A program made the translations under genes and the position numbers. The notes beneath the pieces were generated by a model. The model did not search any database, was not told the DNA's origin, and was given only the letters and a program-made list of their open reading frames with translations. This document shows, in pieces, positions 1 through 8,075 of a stretch of DNA of 64,000 nucleotides; the first letter of the stretch is position 1, and every line of letters begins with the position of its first letter. This stretch comes from CAVTRI01 sp963737075 (GTDB lineage Bacteria > Actinomycetota > Acidimicrobiia > Acidimicrobiales > Palsa-688), in assembly GCA_963737075.1 (NCBI GenBank), contig CAVTRI010000002.1:310001-374000 (forward strand), in the 5' to 3' direction.

Positions 1-700
1 TGCCAGTCTCGACGCAGGCGGCGAAAACCGGGTCCCAGTGATTCGTGTAGAGAGATGGCAGCCCGAGCTTCTCGGGGTTCTCCGAGAACGACAGCGCGCG
101 AAATCCGCGCTCTGCGTTGCGCCGGATCTCCATCGCCGCTACCCGCGGGTCGGGCAGCCAGGTGACCTGATTTGGGATGATCCGGCCCGGGTACGGCGAC
201 GCCCAAGCCTCGAGGTGCCAGTCGTTGAAGGCTCGCATGGACGCGAGCCCGAGCTTTGGGTCGCGCATCTTCATGAACCGGGTGCCGGCGAAGCCGAAAG
301 TGGCGGAGGCGAAGTTGAGGGATGCCTCGATCCCGACAGCGTTCATGTGCTTGATCCGCTCGTCGATCTTGTAGACGGCGGGGTGCAGATCATCGAAGTT
401 GACCTGTCCGATATACGCATGACCTGGCTCGAACCCCACCCACGAGTCAGAGCCGAGCAGGGGGACACGCTCGTGGTCGAACACCCACCAGTCGTTGCTG
501 TCGTCGTCGCGTTCGACATGGGGGGCATCGGCGGCGAACTTGGCCGGCAAGCGGCCGACGAACAGATCGGGCGGTTCGGTGACGTGGTCGTCCACCGACA
601 CCACCCGGTACCGCCGAATCGGCGATGGGAGTTCCTGCCGCTTGCGAAGCTCCGGTCGCTCTCCTGCGAACGACAGGATCTTTTCGAGCAGGTCAGCCAT
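1..700 (-). CDS. Amidohydrolase 2 family protein (partial, cut by window edge)
   Basis: The frame is open from an ATG at 700 leftward through base 1, so only the first 233 residues are present. The N-terminus carries VVSVDDHVTEPPDLF, the D-x-H metal-ligand strand typical of COG2159 (ACMSD-like TIM-barrel amidohydrolases), and later FASATFGFAGTRF and AFNDWHLEAWA, both usual in actinobacterial members. The start is set by a GAAAGGA Shine-Dalgarno about 9 bases upstream. Such enzymes hydrolyse or decarboxylate aromatic or cyclic acids in the cytoplasm using a divalent metal. The substrate is not readable here. It is divergent from the TetR operon starting at 1045, which may or may not regulate it. 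Confidence 0.85.
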   Translation of the reverse strand, partial: MADLLEKILSFAGERPELRKRQELPSPIRRYRVVSVDDHVTEPPDLFVGRLPAKFAADAPHVERDDDSNDWWVFDHERVPLLGSDSWVGFEPGHAYIGQVNFDDLHPAVYKIDERIKHMNAVGIEASLNFASATFGFAGTRFMKMRDPKLGLASMRAFNDWHLEAWASPYPGRIIPNQVTWLPDPRVAAMEIRRNAERGFRALSFSENPEKLGLPSLYTNHWDPVFAACVETG

Positions 701-1008
701 TCCAGTTCGTTCCTTTCTCGCGCCTGCGGCGTTGTCCCGGATGCGGAACCATGAACCCAGTCTTGTCGCGAAGGTGGGCGGCCGGCGTCATAGGAGTCGT
801 TGCTGCCAGGGGTGTTCAGGTTCCAGCACTCGGCGATCCTCCAGATCGAAAGCGGCTCCCAGGAACGAGACCCAGCGACGGAGACCCTCGCAAGGCTACG
901 CGTCGGGGTTACCGCATGCCCCCTGATCGGCGGATACAGCGCAAGATCGACCACAAGTGGAGGCACCCTCCAGTCACGCCATGTGAGCCGCCATGCCCTT
1001 GCAAGGCC
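701..1008. other. Non-coding stretch between amidohydrolase and tetR operon
   Basis: About 300 bases separate the two divergent starts. Reading frames here have no recognisable product and no Shine-Dalgarno. Apart from the promoter and operators at its right end (annotated separately), I see no RNA gene, repeat or terminator hairpin. Confidence 0.5.
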
Positions 1009-1037
1009 TTGACTTCCTATTGTTGATAGGCTATCAT
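1009..1037 (+). promoter_or_regulatory. Sigma-70-type promoter of the TetR operon
   Basis: TTGACT (1009-1014) and TATCAT (1032-1037) are separated by exactly 17 bases, a near-consensus housekeeping promoter. Transcription would start about 7 bases after the -10, at 1044-1045, which is the first base of the best GTG start of the TetR gene. The mRNA is therefore probably leaderless. Confidence 0.65.
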
Positions 1038-1052
1038 CCTATCAGTGATAGG
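1025..1052. promoter_or_regulatory. Tandem tetO-like operator palindromes
   Basis: Two inverted repeats sit side by side: GATAGGCTATC (1025-1035), overlapping the -10, and CCTATCAGTGATAGG (1038-1052), overlapping the start site. The second is almost identical to the core of the classical Tn10 tetO2 operator (CTATCAGTGATAG). Their position would block RNA polymerase, so autorepression by the adjacent TetR protein is the likely role. Confidence 0.65.
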
Positions 1053-1638
1053 GGCAACGGACCGGGTGGCACAGCGACGGGAAGCCAAGGTGGCGTCGAT
1101 CATCGCCGCCGCGTGGAGGCTCGCGCAGGACAACGGCGTGGCCGGTCTGTCGCTTCATGCACTGGCGCGCGAGCTCGGGATGCGGCAGCCGTCGCTGTAC
1201 GAGTACTTCGACTCCAAACACGCGCTTTACGACGCAATGTTCGCCGACGGCAATCGCCAGCTCCTTGCACGTCTCGACTCGGTCGCGTTGCCGCGGAACC
1301 CGCGCGCCGCGCTGAAGAAGTTCATGCGCACCCTCGTCGAGTTCTCCATGGAAAACCCGGCCCGTAGCGAGTTGCTGTTCCAACGTCACATCCCGGGTTT
1401 CACACCCTCAGCCCAGTCGTACGCCCTGGCCGAGGAAGCGCTCCAGCGGGCCGTGAAGGTCATCCATGAAGCAGGCGTCACCCAACCGGGTGATGTCGAC
1501 TGCATCGTCGCCATGGTCGCGGGAATCATCGAAGCGCAGATGGCAAATGAACCGGGCGGCACACGCTGGAGCCGTCATCTCAACCGCCTCGTCGATCTCT
1601 ACGTCGACGACGCACTAGCGAGGAAGGCTTATCAATGA
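1045..1638 (+). CDS. TetR/AcrR family transcriptional regulator
   Basis: A 197-residue repressor of normal TetR length. The N-terminal helix-turn-helix spans about residues 12-58 (LSLHALARELGMRQPSLYEY followed by FDSKHALYDAMF). The C-terminal ligand-binding half (60-190) is diverse and gives no ligand. GTG 1045 is preferred because it coincides with the predicted transcription start. GTG 1066, just before the conserved AQRREAK helix, is the alternative. The stop overlaps the next start (ATGA at 1635-1638), so it is translationally coupled to the DinB-like and metallo-hydrolase genes, which it probably controls together with itself. Confidence 0.9.
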   Translation: MIGATDRVAQRREAKVASIIAAAWRLAQDNGVAGLSLHALARELGMRQPSLYEYFDSKHALYDAMFADGNRQLLARLDSVALPRNPRAALKKFMRTLVEFSMENPARSELLFQRHIPGFTPSAQSYALAEEALQRAVKVIHEAGVTQPGDVDCIVAMVAGIIEAQMANEPGGTRWSRHLNRLVDLYVDDALARKAYQ

Positions 1639-2366
1639 ATGCCACGCGCATCACCCGACCAGAAGCTCGCATCATCGCCGAGGAGGAGTGGGTGCGATTC
1701 GCCGATGCCGCGGCGTCGCTCACGCCCCAGGAATGGACGAGACAGACCGACTGCGCCGCGTGGGATGTCCGCCAGATGCTGCTCCACGTCCTCGGTTCGG
1801 GCTACGCGCAAGCATCGGTCCGCCAGTTCGTACGACAGTTGCGCAAGGGGTTGCCGCTCAACAAGGAGATCGATTCGCACCACTGGGTTGACGGGATGAA
1901 CGAGTTCCAGATCCGCGAGCGTGACCAGCTGTCGACCGAGCAGATCGTAGAGCAGCTGCGCGCGATCGGACCGAGGGCAGTACGGGGTCGTTGGCGCACG
2001 CCTGCACCGTCGCGGTACCTGCCCATGCCTTTCGGTCCGCCGATCGGATGGGTACCGCTGAAATACCTCCTCGACGTCGGCTTCACTCGTGACGTTTGGT
2101 GCCATCGCATCGATCTGCACCAGGCGATCAACCGGCCAATGCGCCTCACCGGCGCCCACGATGGTCGCCTCGTCGCCGACATCGTGCTCGAATGGGCGAG
2201 CATCCACGGCCAGCCGTTCGAGCTCGTCCTGGAAGGACCCGCCGGCGGCAAGTTCAGCCAAGGTGCCGGTGGGGAACGCGTCGAAATCGACGCCCTTGAT
2301 TTCATCCGTGTCGTGTCCGGTCGCCTTCCGGGGACCGGTGTCCTCGCCAATCCGCTACCCCTCTGA
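1635..2366 (+). CDS. Mycothiol-dependent maleylpyruvate isomerase family (DinB-like) protein
   Basis: 243 residues. The first half (about 15-160) is the DinB/MDMPI four-helix fold: the pattern LTPQEWTRQTDCAAWDVRQM then LLHVLG is the hallmark of the TIGR03083 family, in which histidines of the bundle bind a divalent metal and mycothiol is the usual cofactor. Later residues (FTRDVWCHRIDLHQAINRP) match the second metal/His segment. These proteins perform thiol-dependent isomerisation or transfer, often in detoxification. It overlaps tetR by 4 bases and is followed 13 bases later by the metallo-hydrolase, so it is the middle gene of a three-gene operon. The substrate is unknown. Confidence 0.8.
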   Translation: MNATRITRPEARIIAEEEWVRFADAAASLTPQEWTRQTDCAAWDVRQMLLHVLGSGYAQASVRQFVRQLRKGLPLNKEIDSHHWVDGMNEFQIRERDQLSTEQIVEQLRAIGPRAVRGRWRTPAPSRYLPMPFGPPIGWVPLKYLLDVGFTRDVWCHRIDLHQAINRPMRLTGAHDGRLVADIVLEWASIHGQPFELVLEGPAGGKFSQGAGGERVEIDALDFIRVVSGRLPGTGVLANPLPL

Positions 2367-2379
2367 AGGAGTCATCGCC

Positions 2380-3117
2380 ATGGAAACCCGTATCAACGAG
2401 ATCGCTGATCGCATCTACCGGTTCTCTACGCATGTGCCGGACATTGGACCCACCGGATTCACCTTCAACCAGTTCCTCGTCGATGCCGACCAGCCACTGC
2501 TCTTCCACACTGGGCTGCGTGCACTGTTTCCTCTGGTATCAGAAGCGGTCGCTTCGGTGCTGTCGTTAGACAAGTTGCGGTGGATCACCTTCGGCCATAT
2601 CGAGGCCGACGAGTGCGGATCGATGAACGAATGGCTGGCGGCAGCGCCCAACTCGCACGTGGCGCACCCCTTCATGGGCTGCATGGTGTCAGTGAACGAT
2701 CTCGCGGACCGGGAGCCGCGGCCTCTCGGCCCTGACGAACTCGTTGACCTTGGCGGCAAACGAGTGCGCAACATCGACACACCCCACGTGCCCCACGGCT
2801 GGGACGCGCACGTGCTCTACGAGGAAACGACCGGTACGTTGCTGTGCGGCGACCTCCTGTCGCAGGTCGGCAACGGACCGGCTGTCACATCAGACGACAT
2901 CTTTGAGGCCGCAATGCAGACGGAGGACATGTTCCAACCGACGTGCTTCACGCCACGTAGCGCGCCGACTATTCGTGCGCTCGCCGACCTGCAGCCCAAG
3001 ACGCTGGCGATCATGCACGGCTCATCACACAATGGCGACTGCAGCGAAGCGCTGCGTAGGTTGGCCGATGACTGCGAACGACGGATGGCCGCCGCGGCGG
3101 GCGGCCCTACTCGTTAA
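2380..3117 (+). CDS. Metallo-beta-lactamase fold protein, flavodiiron (ODP)-like
   Basis: 245 residues, with start fixed by AAGGAG eight bases before ATG 2380. The fold resembles the diiron (ODP) domain of flavodiiron proteins rather than classical lactamases: GHIEADECGSMNEW takes the place of the H-x-E-x-D metal loop, followed by VAHPFMG, LCGDLL and the C-terminal MHGSS histidine. There is no flavodoxin domain, so electrons would have to come from another protein. Oxygen or NO handling, or thioester-type hydrolysis, are possible. Which one cannot be decided. It is the last gene of the TetR operon and is followed by a 112-base gap with nothing evident. Confidence 0.75.
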   Translation: METRINEIADRIYRFSTHVPDIGPTGFTFNQFLVDADQPLLFHTGLRALFPLVSEAVASVLSLDKLRWITFGHIEADECGSMNEWLAAAPNSHVAHPFMGCMVSVNDLADREPRPLGPDELVDLGGKRVRNIDTPHVPHGWDAHVLYEETTGTLLCGDLLSQVGNGPAVTSDDIFEAAMQTEDMFQPTCFTPRSAPTIRALADLQPKTLAIMHGSSHNGDCSEALRRLADDCERRMAAAAGGPTR

Positions 3118-3229
3118 TAACGCCTCGCGTTCGGTGTCATTAGGAGCCGACAACCATTCCGAGCCTCTGCGAGTCGAAGCTTGGAATCGCCAAAAGGACG
3201 TCCCGGGCTCGTCCGTCGTCTTCGGGAAG

Positions 3230-4762
3230 TCAAACCCCGGCCGGCACGAGCGGGCATCTCGTGCCTGCCGGGGGCATGGCGCCGGTTGTCAGGTAGGCGT
3301 CCTCGGCCGACTGGCACCGTCCGACGACGAACGCGGTGTGCGACGTGCCTTCGTTCGTCAGCAGGACACTGCCCGGGATGCGCTGCGCCAGGGTCGCGGC
3401 CCACTGGTACGGGGCGACCGGGTCGAGCGTGGTGCCGATGACAAGGATGTGTGTGCCGCTTCTGATGCGCGGCAGGTGCACAGGGTCGGACACGGGTGCG
3501 GGCCAGCCGGAGCAGTAGGGTCCCCAGTCCCAGATACGGGTCGGTCCGAAACGGGGTGCCGCCTGTGCGGCGCGGGCGGCGAGGCGTTCGTAGCCAGCCG
3601 CGGTGGTGGCGGGGGCCGTCCAGCTATTGCACAAAATGGCCAGGAAGGCACCGCTCGAGGCGGAGTACGCGCCGGTCGGGTCTCGATGATCGACTGCGTC
3701 GCCCACGATCCGGAGCAGGGTCGCATTCCCCGCCCGGGCGCTTTGGATGGCGGTGCTGAAGAACGGCCAGTTTGTTTGCCCGAGCTGGAGCAGTGCGATG
3801 GTTGCGACACGGACGTCGGTGTCCGAAACCGGGCGGTGGTCTCCGCCGGAGGCAACCGGGATCGGACTAACCGCGGCGCGGTTCACCAGTTGGTCATACT
3901 GCGTCGCCGCGTCCGTGGCCGGGTTCGCGGTGTGGAGGGCGCAGGCGGTGGTGGCATCGCACCAGGCAGCGAAGGCTCGGAAGTTTGTGTCGAGGGCGAC
4001 ACTCTCGTCGAGGAGGAAGTCGGACCAATTCAGACTGTGGTCGAGGGGAGAATCGAGGATCATCGATCTGATGCGGTCGGGATGGCGTTCGGCGTACAGG
4101 GTTCCCAGGTAGCCGCCTGACGAGAGGCCGAGGTAGTTGAGAGAGCTATCTCCCAGCGCCCTACGCAACTGCTCGAGGTCGTCGGCTGTAGTGGAGAGAC
4201 CGGCGAATCGAAGCGTGGTTCCCAGCTGAGCGGCGCATCCGCGGTCGAAATGCTGATTGAGGCGGACCAGATCGCTCGCCTCAGCGGGGTTGGTCGGTGG
4301 TCGGGCGGCGCTGAAATAGGTGGTGAGTTGCGGGGGAGTGAGGCAAGCCACGTCGGGCCCACTTCCGCCGACCCCGCGGGGATCGAAGCTGATGAGGTTG
4401 AACCGATCACGTAGCGTGGCAGCGAACGGCGCTTGGGGATCTCGAAGGTGCTCGACGCCCGACGCATCCGGTCCCCCGAAGTCGACGATGAGATCGCCGA
4501 TGAGCGCCGCCGGGTCCCGGGCTGGTAGCTCTGCCACCGCGATTCGTGTCTTGGCGCCGGAGGGGTGCTGGTAGTCGACCGGCACGCTCATGGCGGCGCA
4601 CGAAGCGGCGAGAAGCGGTCGGCCCGACGCTGTCCCCGGCTGGCATGGGCGCCACGCCAGGTGGGAGACGGCACGATGGGCACTAGCCGAGCATGCGGTC
4701 ATGAAACTGGCTACCGCGCAGGCTCCCAGCCCCGCCCGCAGACAGGCTCTCAGTACGGTCAC
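3230..4762 (-). CDS. Secreted alpha/beta hydrolase, tripeptidyl aminopeptidase (TAP)-like
   Basis: 510 residues, typical of the Streptomyces SlpD/SlpE/TAP family. The N-terminus has a signal segment ending at MTAC, a plausible though imperfect lipobox at about residue 23, so it is probably a surface lipoprotein. The oxyanion region reads VDFGGPDASG, and the nucleophile elbow is GLSSGGYLG (about 208). The catalytic Asp is in GTTLDPVAPY and His in GTSHTAFVVG, within the C-terminal TAP-like domain. It would remove short peptides from protein N-termini outside the cell. It lies downstream of, and in the same direction as, the two-component pair at 4862-6717, with a 99-base gap. Confidence 0.88.
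   Translation of the reverse strand: MTVLRACLRAGLGACAVASFMTACSASAHRAVSHLAWRPCQPGTASGRPLLAASCAAMSVPVDYQHPSGAKTRIAVAELPARDPAALIGDLIVDFGGPDASGVEHLRDPQAPFAATLRDRFNLISFDPRGVGGSGPDVACLTPPQLTTYFSAARPPTNPAEASDLVRLNQHFDRGCAAQLGTTLRFAGLSTTADDLEQLRRALGDSSLNYLGLSSGGYLGTLYAERHPDRIRSMILDSPLDHSLNWSDFLLDESVALDTNFRAFAAWCDATTACALHTANPATDAATQYDQLVNRAAVSPIPVASGGDHRPVSDTDVRVATIALLQLGQTNWPFFSTAIQSARAGNATLLRIVGDAVDHRDPTGAYSASSGAFLAILCNSWTAPATTAAGYERLAARAAQAAPRFGPTRIWDWGPYCSGWPAPVSDPVHLPRIRSGTHILVIGTTLDPVAPYQWAATLAQRIPGSVLLTNEGTSHTAFVVGRCQSAEDAYLTTGAMPPAGTRCPLVPAGV
3235..3273 (-). terminator. Strong hairpin at the 3' end of the TAP-like gene
   Basis: A 16-bp stem with a single mismatch and a 7-base loop: left arm 3235-3250, right arm 3258-3273. 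It overlaps the last codons of the leftward gene and is followed in that direction only by TTTGA, which is the stop codon. The stem is strong enough for termination but there is no real U-tract. Confidence 0.4.
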
Positions 4763-4861
4763 CCCGCCAGCGTGAACGAGCGGTGCATGCTATGTCGTCA
4801 TTCGAAAGTGCCGACCACGGCTCGTCAAAAGGTAGGACATGCGTCCAAAGAATCGGTGGGG

Positions 4862-5536
4862 TCAGGTCTGGCCTGGCTGAACCAACCCCCGCTCGTAGGC
4901 GAGCACCACCAACTGGACGCGGTCACGGACGCCGAGCTTCATCAAGATACGTCCGACATGGGTCTTGACAGTTGTCTCGCTGAGAAACAGGGCTGACCCG
5001 ATCTCGGCGTTGGACAGACCTTTGACGACGAGGTTCATGACGTCTCGTTCGCGGTCGGTGAGCAGGCTGAAACCCTCCGGCGGGACCATCTGAGCAATCT
5101 CGCCCCGGGTACAAAAACGATCGATCAGACGGCGGGTGACCGAAGGAGCGAGGAGGGCGTCACCGCTCGCGACTATGCGAATGCCGTTCACGATGTCGTC
5201 GGGTGCCGCGTCTTTGAGCAGGAACCCGCTGGCCCCGGCTCGAAGGGCACCCACGACGTACTCGTCGAGATCGAAGGTGGTCAACACGATGACCTTCGGC
5301 CCCCGGCGGCCGGCATAGCGCTGGCAGATGGCCCGGGTGGCCGCGACGCCGTCCAAACCGGGCATGCGGATGTCCATGAGGATGACGTCGGGAGCCAAGC
5401 TGTCGGCAGCCGCGATCGCGGCAGCGCCATCCGATGCGTCGCCGATCACTTCCAGATCCGGTTCATCCTCGATCATCATCCGGAGACCGTGACGCAGGAG
5501 GTTCTGATCATCGACCAAGAGGACCCGAACAGTCAT
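4862..5536 (-). CDS. NarL/LuxR-type response regulator
   Basis: 224 residues. The receiver domain (1-125) has acidic residues in LLVDDQN, phospho-acceptor Asp in VILMDIRMPG (about 55), Thr in VLTTFD and Lys in FLLKDAAP. The C-terminal GerE helix-turn-helix (about 155-215) includes LTDRERDVMNLVVKGLSNAE and SETTVKTHVGRILMKLGVRD. Its start overlaps the kinase stop by one base (TAATG), so the pair is translationally coupled. It is expected to bind DNA as a phosphorylated dimer. The TAP-like peptidase gene directly downstream is the most obvious candidate target. Confidence 0.93.
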   Translation of the reverse strand: MTVRVLLVDDQNLLRHGLRMMIEDEPDLEVIGDASDGAAAIAAADSLAPDVILMDIRMPGLDGVAATRAICQRYAGRRGPKVIVLTTFDLDEYVVGALRAGASGFLLKDAAPDDIVNGIRIVASGDALLAPSVTRRLIDRFCTRGEIAQMVPPEGFSLLTDRERDVMNLVVKGLSNAEIGSALFLSETTVKTHVGRILMKLGVRDRVQLVVLAYERGLVQPGQT

Positions 5537-6717
5537 TAGCGCGAAACGAGGGGCAGTTGAGCGTGAACTCGGTACCCGCCGTCCCCCCCCGGCCCTGCTT
5601 CAAGGCAGCCGCCGTATAGCTGGACTCGTTCTCGCATTCCGACCAGGCCATGGCCGCTGCCATCGGCTGTCGCTACCGGGTCGCCGCCGGTCCCGTCGTC
5701 GATCACCTCGATGTCCAAGCAAGCGGGACTCCAGCCGAGTCGAACGCGCGCTCGGGCCGCGTGGCCATGTTTCAGCGTGTTCGTCAGCGCCTCTTGGATG
5801 ATGCGGTACGCGGACAACTCCACGCCGGCTGGTAGCGGCACTGGCCGGCCATCCATGTCGATGTTGACCACCAGTCCGGCGGGCCGGAACTGGCCGGCCA
5901 ACGCGGCGAGGTCGGTGAGGGCCGGCTGAGGGACGACTGCTGCTTCTTGCTGCTCGTCACGCAGGATATTCACCAGTCGGCGCATTTCACCAAACGCCTG
6001 CCGGCCGGTCTGCTCGATGTTCGCCAGGACCTCCCTCGACCGGCGATCGTCGAGATGGGACAGTCGTCTGGCGCCAGCGGCCTGCATCACGACAACCCCC
6101 AGAGCGTGCGCTACCACGTCATGTAGTTCGCGGGCGATTCGAGTGCGCTCGTCCGCAAGCGCCTGGCGTGCCCGCTCCTCGCGCTCGCGTCCAGAACGCC
6201 CGGCTCGTTCCCGGAGCTGTTCGTGTTCGACACGTCGGGCACGGATAGCGTCCCCAGCGACCCATGCAACGGCTGACACCGCAACCAAGCCGGCCACGCT
6301 GGCGAGGCTGTTCCGGTGGAATGCCACAGGTGCGAAAAGTGCAATCTCGACGCCCCAGATGACCACCGGCCAGAGGTCTGTACGACGTCGGCGGTGGCAT
6401 GCAAACGAGTAGATTGCGAAAAGCATGGCCGGCCAGCCGAGCCCGTTCGGGTAGTTGGCGAGCATGTAAATCCACGCCGCGGTCGTAACGAACACCATGA
6501 CGGCCGCCGGCCGCCGTCGCCGCCAGGCAATGGGTGCCGTCACCGCCAGGGTCAGCAGGACCGCCCAGACGTCGGGATGGCGATAGGGGTGCGTCTCCGA
6601 GCCCCGGCCCACAAGCCACATGGCTGGCAGCGCAGCGGCGGCAAGCGCCGCCGCTAAGAGACAGTCACTCGCGGTCGGCCGGGCGTTCAGCCAGGCGACA
6701 AGCCGAGCGGTCGGCAC
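5536..6717 (-). CDS. NarL-type sensor histidine kinase (HisKA_3)
   Basis: About 393 residues from GTG 6717. The first half contains four to five membrane helices (for example CLLAAALAAAALPAMWLV, VWAVLLTLAVTAPIAW, SLASVAGLVAVSAVAWVAG). Then come a short coiled coil, the HisKA_3 dimerisation helix with phospho-His in RIARELHDVVAHALG, and the HATPase domain (ALTNTLKHGH N-box, DDGTGGD, GHGLVGMRERV). The start is uncertain: the strongest Shine-Dalgarno (GGGAGGG) precedes an out-of-frame ATG at 6746 that opens a 19-codon mini-ORF overlapping GTG 6717. The frame itself is open up to 6792. It signals to the coupled response regulator. The stimulus is unknown. Confidence 0.88.
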   Translation of the reverse strand: MPTARLVAWLNARPTASDCLLAAALAAAALPAMWLVGRGSETHPYRHPDVWAVLLTLAVTAPIAWRRRRPAAVMVFVTTAAWIYMLANYPNGLGWPAMLFAIYSFACHRRRRTDLWPVVIWGVEIALFAPVAFHRNSLASVAGLVAVSAVAWVAGDAIRARRVEHEQLRERAGRSGREREERARQALADERTRIARELHDVVAHALGVVVMQAAGARRLSHLDDRRSREVLANIEQTGRQAFGEMRRLVNILRDEQQEAAVVPQPALTDLAALAGQFRPAGLVVNIDMDGRPVPLPAGVELSAYRIIQEALTNTLKHGHAARARVRLGWSPACLDIEVIDDGTGGDPVATADGSGHGLVGMRERVQLYGGCLEAGPGGDGGYRVHAQLPLVSR

Positions 6718-6834
6718 ACCACGAACGTACTCCGCCGGCCGCGCATGACACCCTCCCTTCGTACGCCTCGAAGATGATCGCTCGCCGCGCACCCGAGCCG
6801 TCTCTTCGGGACGCCACCAGTAGCGTTGATCGAT

Positions 6835-7677
6835 GTGGCTGGAGGCTGGCAGGAGTGGGAATGGGACGAGACTCTCTTTCGAGGAGCCGCCGCTTACTAC
6901 GAGCGCGGCCGACTACCAAACTCCCCGGCACTCGCCGCTGCTTTCGAAGCGACCCTCGCTCTCAAAGGGACGGGGCGGCTACTTGACGTCGGCTGCGGCC
7001 CCGGTACGGTTGCGTTGCGAATCAGCCACCTCTTCGCCGGGGTCGTCGGAGTAGACGCCGATCCCGAAATGGTTGAGCAAGCCCGACGGCTCTCGTTGGA
7101 ACGCAACGTGACCAACGCACGCTGGGTGCACATGCGAGCCGAGGAGCTGCCTGCGGAGCTAGGATTATTCCGGGTCGTTACCTTCGCGGCCTCTTTCCAC
7201 TGGATGGACCGACGACTCGTCGCCCACACCGTGCGGCAAATGCTCGACTCCGAAGGTGTAGTCGTTCACGTCGATAACCGGCACCAAGATTCCCTTGCAC
7301 CCTCGTCTCTCCCGGCCGTACCCACAGCAGAGATCGACAGTCTTCGGCGCCACTACCTTGGTCCCGATCGCCGAGCAGGTGCCTCGATCCGCAACACATC
7401 GCCAGGCGACGAAGCGGCCGTATTCCGAGAAGCGGGCTTCGACGGCCCCGAGGTTGTCGTCGTACCAGACGGACGAGACTTGCCACGCTCAGTCGATGAC
7501 GTCGTGGCGGAGGTCTTCTCCATGTCGTCAACCGCGCCCCACCTCTTTGGTGCTCGCAGAGGGGAGTTTGAAGCAGACCTCCGAGAGCTCCTCGCCATCG
7601 CCGCCAGCGAAAACGGCCAATTCGGTGTCCGGCTGCCCGACAACGAGCTCAAGATTTGGAGGCCGACCAGACAGTAG
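6835..7677 (+). CDS. Class I SAM-dependent methyltransferase
   Basis: About 280 residues. Motif I is RLLDVGCGPGTVALRI (about 45-60), the acidic end of beta-2 is VVGVDADPEMVEQA, and FAASFHWMDRR is the post-I motif typical of the Methyltransf_11 group of small-molecule methyltransferases. N-terminal WDETLFRGAAAYYERGRLP is a conserved lead-in for the actinobacterial subfamily, so the start lies just before it. GTG 6835 is chosen, with TTG 6826 equally possible. It is divergent from the sensor kinase with a short shared spacer. The substrate is not recognisable. Confidence 0.85.
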   Translation: MAGGWQEWEWDETLFRGAAAYYERGRLPNSPALAAAFEATLALKGTGRLLDVGCGPGTVALRISHLFAGVVGVDADPEMVEQARRLSLERNVTNARWVHMRAEELPAELGLFRVVTFAASFHWMDRRLVAHTVRQMLDSEGVVVHVDNRHQDSLAPSSLPAVPTAEIDSLRRHYLGPDRRAGASIRNTSPGDEAAVFREAGFDGPEVVVVPDGRDLPRSVDDVVAEVFSMSSTAPHLFGARRGEFEADLRELLAIAASENGQFGVRLPDNELKIWRPTRQ

Positions 7678-7732
7678 CTGCAGTCCTGCTCTTTCGGACC
7701 GATCTGTCGCACAACTGGGGAAGACTCAGCGC

Positions 7733-7981
7733 ATGACCAACGCCAGCGTGGACATCAGGGGAGAGGTTCGCCGGCTTCGTCTTGAGATCGCAGATGAGAT
7801 AGCTGCGCTGTCACCGGATCGGTGGGATCTCCCGTCTTGGTGCGCTGGGTGGCGTGTCCGAGATGTACTTGGCCACCTCGTGCAGATGGCGGAGGTCACC
7901 GGGTCGTCCTGGCGATCGACCTTCTGCTACTGGTTGCCAACCGGCGGCAGGTCGTCGACCGCCTTGATGATCCGGGCCTAG
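7733..7981 (+). pseudogene. Truncated MDMPI/DinB-like protein fragment
   Basis: From ATG 7733 the frame encodes 82 residues. The first 50 match the start of the TIGR03083 family: EIADEIAALSPDRWDLPSWC then AGWRVRDVLGHLVQM. Family members continue for at least another 120 residues, but here homology ends at about VTGSSWRS and an unrelated tail runs to a stop at 7981. No continuation is evident in the other frames before the GNAT gene at 8076. It is best read as a 3'-truncated remnant related to the intact gene at 1635. Confidence 0.55.
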
Positions 7982-8075
7982 CCCAGCTCGACCTCTAGCG
8001 CAGGGCGTCAGAGGGACTGTTGGCACCGCGACAAAATCGGTGGTGTTTGGCGATGAGGACTGCTTCGCTGGCGCC

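Noticed and set aside
343..966. 207-residue minus-strand frame over the amidohydrolase
   Set aside because: It is a Ser/Arg/Thr-rich shadow, while the edge-cut frame from ATG 700 gives the clear amidohydrolase.
1038..1052. Cloning-vector tetO contamination
   Set aside because: Only about 13 bases match tetO2. Surrounding sequence is native GC-rich DNA with a matching TetR-family gene.
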